Origin: Erodium maritimum
Lineage: Eukaryota; Streptophyta; Magnoliopsida; Geraniales; Geraniaceae
Assembly: GCA_963921825.1 (NCBI GenBank)
Contig: OY997588.1
Location: forward strand, 72,371,020-72,435,019
Reading direction: 5' to 3'
Length of the DNA: 64,000 nucleotides
Part shown: positions 59,300 through 64,000 of the stretch, piece by piece
Position numbering within the stretch: position 1 is the stretch's first letter
Layout of the letters: the number at the start of each line of letters is the position of its first letter
The notes under the pieces: model-generated
Databases searched by the model: none
The model's input: only the letters and a program-made list of their open reading frames with translations
What the model was told of the DNA's origin: nothing
Position numbers and translations under genes: made by a program

Positions 59300-61124
59300 T
59301 TTTTTTTTTGATAAGCGAAAAGTTTTATTAAGCAAACGTTCTACGAAAAGTACAACGATGCGGGAAAAACAATCCCAAAAAGGACCTTTTTCCCCTACCG
59401 AAACAAAGACCAGCAACAATACTAAACCCATACTGGAACAGAAAAGTGAAAACAGAACAGAGAGCAAGCGAAACAGCACCTACTTCCCCTCCGGATTCAA
59501 ACAGAGAAATCGGTTAGAAACCGGAACAGCTGATGCTTCCGGAGTAACCTCAAACTCGTTATCCTCACCGTTCTCTTCCACCCCGACAGGCTGTGGGGAT
59601 CCAAAGCCCGTGGAATGGGAAACATCCTTTTTCTTCTTCACGAATCTCTTGCTAAAACTCCACGATCCGTCTTTACCTTGTTTAGCAATATCGATAGTGA
59701 TACCCCCATCATAGCCTCTTTTTTTGGCTCTTGTCTGGTAAAAAACAATTGGAGGAACCGTCTTTTTTGGCTGTCCCTTTTTTGGGCGACCACGCTTCCT
59801 TGGGACCTCAACGGGGGGTTTACTCAGAAGAATGTCTTTCCATGGACTGCACTAACACTCGAATTCCTTTAATGGTTCTTCACCTCGAATAACATCCGGA
59901 TCCGATCCCACAACCAACGAATTCAAATCCGTGTCAATGCGTTTAAAAATGTCAAACAAACTCGGATCGTAGCCCGACTTTTGAGCAACTAGGCCCGGGC
60001 CACCACTTGACCCGTTGGCTTCCCCTTGTTTACTTGAAAACTGGCATGTACTAGACCCAAGGCCCAAACAAGCCGGCCCCAAACCCACTCCTCCATGCAG
60101 CTTGTCACGGGAAATCACCAAACGCGGTTGCTCGTCCAACTCTACATCTCGGGCCTCAGAATTGGCAAGCCCAAACCCCGGCTCACCAGCGCCCACGTCT
60201 TCTCCACAATCAACGCCCTGATCCGAAGCCTTGACCGAATCAATCCCCTCCTGAAATTCAGCTGCGTGACTCGGGATTGAGATCAATTCCGCAGATCTCT
60301 CAAGCTGATTTGGGGCTTCCTCGCCGATTTCGACGGGAGCCTGCTCACCGGAAACGCGACCATCCGTGGCCGGACTCTTGACGTGGGACTCAACAGCCTC
60401 GACCCCCATATTCACCGACAAAAACTCCCCATGCTTGCTCTGTTTTTGGACTGATAAAACAGAGGACGTCACCGGAGAAGAAGCACTGAGTCGGGGCCGA
60501 GCGAAGGCGATGAACAGCCTGTACCCGTTTAAGATAAACCCATTGAAAGTATCAATGACCTTTTGCGCCGATTCCTTACAGCTGAACGTGATGAAACCAA
60601 AATATAGCCCGTGTCTATTTGCTCTTCTCGGCAACGAAACGGAATCGATTTCACCGAATGGACCAAGAGCATTGCGTACCCACTCATCGGACGTACCGAA
60701 AGGCAGATTATAGAGGAAGAGCCTACCCTCGTCCCTACCGTCTGAACCAACCTTCTCCATCCCTGAACCAACCTTCTCCAACCCTGTAACAACGCCGGCC
60801 TGCTCCGCCGATCTCCCAGCAGAAACGACCGGCTCAGGTACTTGAGCAGGTGCGACCCGAGACCCTTGCCTTTGCTTCTCTGCTCCACCGCTGGCTTTGA
60901 CCGGATCCTTGCCCACCTGCACATGGCGCCCTTTTTTGGCCGTCCTCTTGGTCGGCAGCGGCTCTGCCGGCAACTTGGTGAAGACCGAAACAGGGCCCGA
61001 TTATGTAATCGTAGTACTAGGACTGCAGATTAAATAGTACTCACGATACAGATTCAATAGGTTTGAGCAAAAGGAGAAGAAGGGGACAACCCCCTCACTG
61101 TCGCCGGCGACTTTCCGGCCAACT
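59300..61124 (-). mobile_element. RRM retroposon 2 (non-LTR, ORF1-type only)
   Basis: On the minus strand: a 5' region beginning near 61124 (GC-rich, CCGGAAAGTCGCCGGCG), one long ORF, a short 3' UTR and a poly(A) tail seen as a T run at 59300-59309. It splits an LTR between CACCTTAATC and TTGTCTTGC, which are contiguous in other copies. The 3' end (TTTGCTTAATAAAAC, CGCTTATCAAAAAAAA) matches retroposon 1. No endonuclease or RT is present. I do not see a clear target duplication. Confidence 0.75.
59480..60973 (-). pseudogene. RRM and AT-hook ORF1-like protein with one internal stop (retroposon 2)
   Basis: 373 open codons, TAG at 59852-59854, then 123 codons in the same frame to the stop at 59480-59482, about 497 codons in all. 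The first codon at 60973 is TTG. The first in-frame ATG lies just before the RRM, and an ATA further upstream may be a lost start. RRM: RNP2 LFLYNLPF, RNP1 HGLYFGFITF, then AQKVIDTFNGFILNG (about 60490-60730). The C-terminal part has an AT-hook-like PRKRGRPKKG (about 59775-59805), PPIVFYQTRAK and the end PVSNRFLCLNPEGK, collinear with retroposon 1. The stop is the main lesion. It is a candidate nucleic-acid-binding packaging protein of a LINE-derived element. Confidence 0.78.
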
Positions 61125-61650
61125 TTTGTCTTGCTTACTTAGTACTAAATAATCAAGACTTGATTAATTAGTTCCATGGGCCTTGGTTGCATGGGCCTTT
61201 CATGGGCCTCTTAGAACATGGCCCATTGTCATTCCCAACGAGGTCCCGTGACGTGCTTATCGCCTCCAAGCCCTCCATACCGGAAATGTACAACATTATC
61301 CGACGTGATTAATTCAAGACTCCAAGCCTTGTCTCGATCTGCAAACTCCTATTCACTTAGGGGCACATGACCCAAAACCCAGTTTTGGTCATGTCCCGAG
61401 ACAACTCTCTTTTGGCCATTCTCCATAAATATGTCAATGAGTTTCATCCTTCGGTGTGACCCTTAGGTTTATGCATGTCGATAGATCAACGTAAAATCTC
61501 ATTTTACTTGATCCTATATAAGTGGCAACTAACGAGACTTTAGTATTGTCAGCCATTACGTAGCAAATCGACCCAATCGATTCTAACCTTTCCGTCGACA
61601 CTTTCATTATCCTTTTATCACTGATATCCTAATTGAGATAAGGCATAGAG

Positions 61651-61796
61651 TGTTAGTCTTAGTGCCCGTAGTTCAATCCTAAATGTCTAGATGTATATAT
61701 CATTGTTAGCAATAAAATTAAAGCGGCTTTATATAACTTATGTGTTGGTGTAATATATCGTTGTGTGCTCTAATCTATGCCCACAATGCGAATAGT
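61651..61796 (+). repeat. Copia LTR 5' fragment, 146 bp
   Basis: TGTTAGTCTTAGTGCC through CACAATGCGAATAG, then cut by the start of element F. It aligns with the first 146 bp of the A LTR. Its remainder should lie past the right end of F. Confidence 0.85.
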
Positions 61797-63566
61797 GTTA
61801 GCATTTATGCCCGTAGCCCAATCGTAAATGTCCAAATGTAAATATCATCGTTGGCAATATAACAAAGCGGCTTTTGATATTACTTAAGTGTTGGAGTAAT
61901 ATGTTGTGTGTGTTTCCGATCTATGCCCACGATGTGAATAGAACCATAGATCAGGATGGATCACACTCTACGGGGTCCCTCGTCAATAGTCTTCGCTAGA
62001 AGCGACTAGTAGGAAGATGACTCTTGATAGCTTACGTTCTATTGGTCATTGGAAAGGTTTCCGGAGTCTGATCATAGACATCATGTGTGAGACATGATGT
62101 TGGACGAGCCGACCTGAATATGTTCCATAGATTGAGTCATGAACATGTTCAGAGTCGTTGCTTGTCAGGTATCCTTAGACCGAGGAGTCTATATGATTGC
62201 TATGTAGTAAACAACCAAGTTTGACCTGAAAGCCCAACGTTGCACCGTGACTGGGCTTCCCTAACGGCCAGGATTGGCTTGGGGAATGACTGCATGAGTG
62301 ACATGATAGGCGGCTAAGGGATGTATCCATCATACTGCGGTATGGGAAAGATATATAGTTCACGGCCGCTTGATCGAGAGTGACTGACGGGAAAAGCATG
62401 GCCATGCGCATGATATGGGATATCATAAGAGTCAGTCATCTCACATATCAAGGAACAGTGATTGAGGATAAGAAGGATGACGGCTCTATGCCTTATCTCA
62501 ATCAGGATATCAGTGATAAGGGATAATGACAAGGACGGCTGAAAGGTCAGAATCGACAGGGGGCGATTCGTTATGTAGGGTCGGGCGATACTGAGTCTCG
62601 TCAGTCGCCACATTAGTAAGATCAAGTAAAATGGGATTTTACGTTGATCTTACCGACATGCATAGACCTAAGGGTCACACCATAAGTTTGTAACTCGATA
62701 AGAACGCAAGTGGATTGGCTTGGAGGGAGCCGTGTCGGGAATTGCCATAGTGGACGGGCTAGCATGGTAGGCTCGGTATGGGCTCTCTTGGAGAGGCCCA
62801 TGACCGGCCACATGGGCCAGGCCCAATAAGAACCAAAGGTCAAAGGTTGACTAAGTGGTCTTGTTAAACTAAGTGGGTTGGACACACTTTCCACTAGTTA
62901 ATAAACTAGCTTAGTTTATTAAGTCTATCATGCAAAGTAGCGTGGACACTTGGCAACTTGATGTAGATTAAGCGAAATGACCACTTCCACTTAAGTCTAC
63001 ATGCAAGGGGTGTTGGCAAGACACAACATGCAAATAAGAGAAGAAAATTTCAGCACAAGTTGCACATCTCTCTCATCTTTGCAAACTCCTCCAAGAAGCT
63101 CCAAGCTCCATTGTTGCATGTTCTTGAGTTCACAAACTCAAGAACTACGTTGGCTTTGATTCCTTTAAGGATACGTAGGCAACCAAGGGGCTCAAGCCAT
63201 TCAAAGTTTGGTGTTATTGAACCAATTTCGGACAAGTAGAGGGTGCTGATTTTCAGCACAGTTTTGTCCGACCAGTCACTTTCAAGAGCTCGATCGGAGG
63301 TTCATCCGATCTCCGATGAAGCTGATTTTTTTAGTGCACGTTCTCCACATATGGGTCTTCAATCTGACCAAAGGTATTTGAATTTCAACGGTTCGTTTGC
63401 GAGATAAACGATCTTAAAGATGAAGCACTTGCAAAGGTGATGTACACAAACCTTTGCTGAATTTTCAGACTTGTTCTTCATATTTGGTAGATACATCACG
63501 ATTGTTTCGTGGTTAATCTTCCGCTGCATTTAGTGTTTAACATGTCCACGACATCGAGACCCAACA
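61797..63566 (+). repeat. 5' LTR of copia F, 1770 bp
   Basis: TGTTAGCATTTATGCCCG to CGAGACCCAACA. Collinear with the A-type LTR in its first two thirds (the TCATAGACATCATGTGTGAG and GCCAGGATTGGCTTGGGG blocks) but clearly diverged. It has its own 3' part from about 62880. Confidence 0.9.
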
Positions 63567-63567
63567 G

Positions 63568-63579
63568 TGGTATCAGAGC
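63568..63579 (+). other. Primer-binding site of copia F, tRNA-iMet type
   Basis: TGGTATCAGAGC, one base after the LTR end. Confidence 0.9.
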
Positions 63580-64000
63580 ATGGCTACCAACGGGAAAAAC
63601 AAGAGCTGAAATTTTCAGTTTTGGTGCTGAAAATTTTGAGGTGCTTGCTGGTTTTTTATTTAAAGTGCTTAAAAATGCATGTTAGCTTCATAATTTCATG
63701 TTTTGCATATATGGGTGTATGCTTGATTGATAACATGATTTAATTTCTTGCATGTGGGTTTTATGCATGAAATTGGTGATTTTCGAAATAAAATCAAATC
63801 TGATTTTTTTGGACAAAGTTTAATTTTCGGGGCCACGAGACCGGGACTCTCGGGGAGCCGATCACGTGACCGGATGGGGCTCCGTTGGACGGAGCTAGGC
63901 CGAGTCGTGACTATTGAATATTCAGAACGCCGGGGCTAAACCAGTTGGGGAATTGCGACGAGTTTGGAACCATCGTGATGAACCACAAAATTAAACGTTC

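Larger units (their letters stand above)
58844..61650 (-). repeat. Reverse copia LTR (subfamily 2), split and truncated
   Basis: TGTTGGGTCTCGATGGATGG at 58844 is the reverse complement of the ATGCGTTCATACCCTCC-type end. It is interrupted at 59300-61124 by RRM retroposon 2 and broken again at 61650 (ATAAGGCATAGAG) by a plus-strand LTR start. Its remaining part is presumably beyond the window. Confidence 0.85.
61797..64000 (+). mobile_element. Copia element F, diverged subfamily, 5' end
   Basis: LTR 61797-63566, iMet primer site 63568-63579, and leader to the window edge. The leader aligns with that of E but is diverged. Coding parts are outside the window. It may represent the lineage that supplies enzymes to the defective family, but that cannot be told from here. 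Confidence 0.85.

Overview
This is a flowering-plant nuclear window. The only convincing cellular gene is a five-exon, intron-bearing gene of the plant PHD-finger family that includes MS1 and MMD1. Almost everything else is nested plant-type retrotransposons (Ty1-copia and Ty3-gypsy) with tRNA-iMet primer sites, plus a Mutator-like foldback element and two RRM-encoding non-LTR retroposons. I cannot name the species from sequence alone.

Layout. 1-11460: 3' half of a plus-strand copia element (A). Its LTR is split by a Del/Tekay-like gypsy element with 3-kb LTRs (4515-11155). 11461-20658: a minus-strand copia leader fragment, then a minus-strand copia element (B) whose outer flanks do not match. 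20659-22349: a gypsy pol scrap followed by a patchwork of copia pieces in both orientations. 22386-34574: an internally deleted gypsy chromovirus with target duplication TCATT. Inside its gag sits a complete, very young copia element (C, 25286-33744, target duplication CACAG). 34575-43832: the genic island, holding the 661-residue PHD gene (34899-41446, minus) and a duplicated, frameshifted copy of its first exon (43053-43346). 43833-47203: one copia LTR split by a second complete solo LTR (target duplication GATAT). 47204-48885: RRM retroposon 1. 48886-55935: minus-strand copia element D, its leader split by a 1.1-kb foldback MULE with a 9-bp target duplication. 55936-64000: a plus-strand copia start (E), interrupted in its protease region by a reverse LTR that carries RRM retroposon 2, then by a plus LTR fragment, then by a diverged copia element (F) that runs off the window.

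Main biological point. The copia copies A to E share one architecture: LTRs near 1.69 kb and a 1.5-kb leader. They also share inherited lesions wherever the region is present: a gag internal deletion, loss of the last zinc-knuckle cysteine, a changed protease motif, changed integrase zinc and catalytic residues, and an in-frame loss of the reverse-transcriptase YVDD box. Yet element C has a perfect target duplication and LTRs that differ, by eye, at only about two of 1688 positions. This suggests a family that is catalytically dead but recently mobile, using enzymes supplied in trans. A second candidate novelty is the RRM plus AT-hook retroposon. Both copies carry a first-ORF-like protein and the same 3' end, with no endonuclease or reverse transcriptase ORF.
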